Of a stretch of 64,000 bases of DNA, positions 62,949 to 64,000 are shown one piece after another. Location: NCBI GenBank assembly GCA_035295125.1, contig DATGJP010000120.1, forward strand, positions 1 through 64,000. Reading direction: 5' to 3'. The notes beneath the pieces were generated by a model. It worked only from the letters and a program-made list of their open reading frames with translations, was not told where the DNA came from and did not search any database. Origin of the DNA: JAICMB01 sp035295125 (GTDB taxonomy: Bacteria > Acidobacteriota > Terriglobia > Bryobacterales > Bryobacteraceae). The position numbers and the translations under genes were made by a program. Each line of letters opens with the position of its first letter. Positions within the stretch are counted from its first letter, which is position 1.

Positions 62949-63345
62949 TGTGCTCGGTGTCCTTGCCGTCGGGGGCCAAATCAACGTACTTCTGGTAAGC
63001 CTCGCGCGCCGCCTTGCTATCGTGCAGCTTCTCCTGCGCGTCGCCAAGTCTCAGAAACGCATCCGCGAAATTGGGATTCCATTTCGTGGCCTCGGTGAAG
63101 CGATTCGCGGCGGCCGTGTACTTCCCCTTTTTGAAGTAGTAATTCCCGATGCGCAGCTCCTTCTCGGCTTGTAGCGGATTGAAGCTGTATTCCTTCGGCT
63201 TGAGGGCCTCGTCCTCTTCCGGTGGTTCGGACTGTTGTTCCTGCGGCTTTGGCGGTGGTGGAGTCTGCTTTTTCGGCTGCGCCCACAGACCTCCCGAGAG
63301 TGCTAGGAACCCGAACAACAACGTTACCGCGATACGCCGTGCCAC
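62920..63345 (-). CDS. Exported TPR protein
   Basis: About 141 residues from the GTG at 63345, which begins a signal peptide (RIAVTLLFGFLALSGGLWAQ). A proline/glutamate-rich linker (TPPPPKPQEQQSEPPEEDEA) precedes two TPR units (EKELRIGNYYFKKGKYTAAA; AFLRLGDAQEKLHDSKAARE). A small outer-membrane or periplasmic adapter; similar proteins occur near YfgM/BamD-type factors. The longer frame to 63402 would overlap uvrC and is rejected. It is divergent from uvrC. Confidence 0.8.
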   Translation of the reverse strand: MARRIAVTLLFGFLALSGGLWAQPKKQTPPPPKPQEQQSEPPEEDEALKPKEYSFNPLQAEKELRIGNYYFKKGKYTAAANRFTEATKWNPNFADAFLRLGDAQEKLHDSKAAREAYQKYVDLAPDGKDTEHIKKKLAGKS

Positions 63346-63368
63346 AATAAAAGTATAGCCCCGCCCTG

Positions 63369-64000
63369 ATGGACCTTCGCGAAAAAGTAGCGCAATTGCC
63401 ATTGCTGCCGGGCGTGTATCTGTACAAGGATGTACACGGCGGCGTGATCTATGTCGGCAAGGCGAAGAATTTGCGAAGCCGGGTTCGCAGCTACTTCAAC
63501 GACGACCGCCTGGCCGACTCAAAAACCGGCACCCTGATATCCGAAGCATGCGATGTCGAGTACATCCTGGTCGAAAACGAGAAAGAGGCGCTGGCGCTCG
63601 AGAACAACCTCATCAAGCAGTGGAAGCCCCGCTTCAACATCCTGCTGCGCGACGACAAAACGTACCCGTACATCAAGCTCACGAATGAGAAGTATCCGCG
63701 GGTGTTCGTGACACGCCGTCTTATCAAAGATGGCTCCTCGTACTTCGGTCCCTACTTCCCGGCCAACCTCGCACACCGGCTGGTAAGCTTCATTCACCGG
63801 AATTTTAAGATTCCGTCCTGCAAGGTCGATTTCAACCGCAAACACACGCATCCCTGTTTGCAATACCACATCCATCGCTGCCTGGGTCCCTGCGTGGAAG
63901 GGCTCACCACCGACGAACAATACGCGGCCGCCGTCCGTGCCACGCGACTGTTCCTCGAAGGGCGCCTGAAGGATCTCGCCGATCAACTCCGCGGCCGCAT
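63369..64000 (+). CDS. uvrC: UvrC, excinuclease ABC subunit C (3'-truncated by the window)
   Basis: About the first 210 residues are present; the gene runs off the right edge. The GIY-YIG endonuclease domain is complete: MDLREKVAQLPLLPGVYLYK, then GGVIYVGKAKNLRSRVRSYF, and the LENNLIKQWKPRFNILLRDD motif. The first Cys/His cluster (HTHPCLQYHIHRCLGPC) follows. UvrC makes the two incisions in nucleotide excision repair. A TATAGC hexamer ends 9 nt before the ATG. The ORF frame was read directly from the sequence. Confidence 0.95.
   Translation, partial: MDLREKVAQLPLLPGVYLYKDVHGGVIYVGKAKNLRSRVRSYFNDDRLADSKTGTLISEACDVEYILVENEKEALALENNLIKQWKPRFNILLRDDKTYPYIKLTNEKYPRVFVTRRLIKDGSSYFGPYFPANLAHRLVSFIHRNFKIPSCKVDFNRKHTHPCLQYHIHRCLGPCVEGLTTDEQYAAAVRATRLFLEGRLKDLADQLRGR

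Overview
This window is high-GC, densely packed bacterial DNA that reads as the chromosome of an Acidobacteriota member, most like the Solibacter/Bryobacter group. The lineage call rests on several protein families that are typical of that phylum and occur together here: two Oar-like TonB-dependent receptors with an N-terminal carboxypeptidase-regulatory domain, a VWFA-related acidobacterial secreted protein, two ADOP-type duplicated permeases (one behind a PadR regulator), a secreted protein ending in a Solibacter-type C-terminal domain, a DUF5658 protein and two DUF1080 proteins. I see no prophage, insertion sequence, CRISPR array, rRNA or tRNA; it looks like a core chromosomal segment.

Layout. 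0-5 kb: TonB receptor translationally coupled to a VWFA-related protein. 5-10 kb (minus): ADOP permease, then a heme O synthase / Sco1 / methyltransferase cluster. 10-15 kb: membrane and secreted proteins of unknown role, and a beta-CASP MBL-fold hydrolase. 15-22 kb: S9 peptidase, JmjC-like oxygenase, and a PadR-ADOP operon with a well-defined promoter and operator. 22-26 kb: membrane protein, YgfZ-like folate protein, small metzincin, DapA-family aldolase, PilZ protein. 26-31 kb: TrmFO, DUF1080, GlmU, TruB. 31-37 kb: ABC exporter, M19 dipeptidase, two zinc-ribbon AIM24 paralogues, GAPDH. 37-44 kb (minus): second TonB receptor, cyclophilin, Apt, acylphosphatase, DUF1080, TPR protein. 45-49 kb: ECF sigma/anti-sigma-like pair, TgpA-like transglutaminase, secreted protein. 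50-54 kb: PqaA-like protein, a Tes-like radical SAM enzyme (candidate membrane-spanning lipid synthase) with a clear terminator, and QueG. 55-59 kb: a secretin-N-like repeat protein, a cytochrome oxidase subunit III-like protein and an ankyrin / CXXCH / QW-repeat fusion. 59-64 kb: two glycosyltransferases, prepilin peptidase, MFS sugar transporter, TPR lipid/secreted protein and the start of uvrC.

Three genome-scale patterns stand out. First, two families of palindromic repeats sit almost only in intergenic gaps. Second, many first genes of transcription units have a -10-like hexamer (TANANT) ending 6-9 nt before the start codon, suggesting frequent leaderless transcripts. Third, convergent gene pairs repeatedly overlap by 4-32 bp. 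The most interesting single genes are the Tes-like radical SAM enzyme and the ankyrin-cytochrome-toroid fusion.
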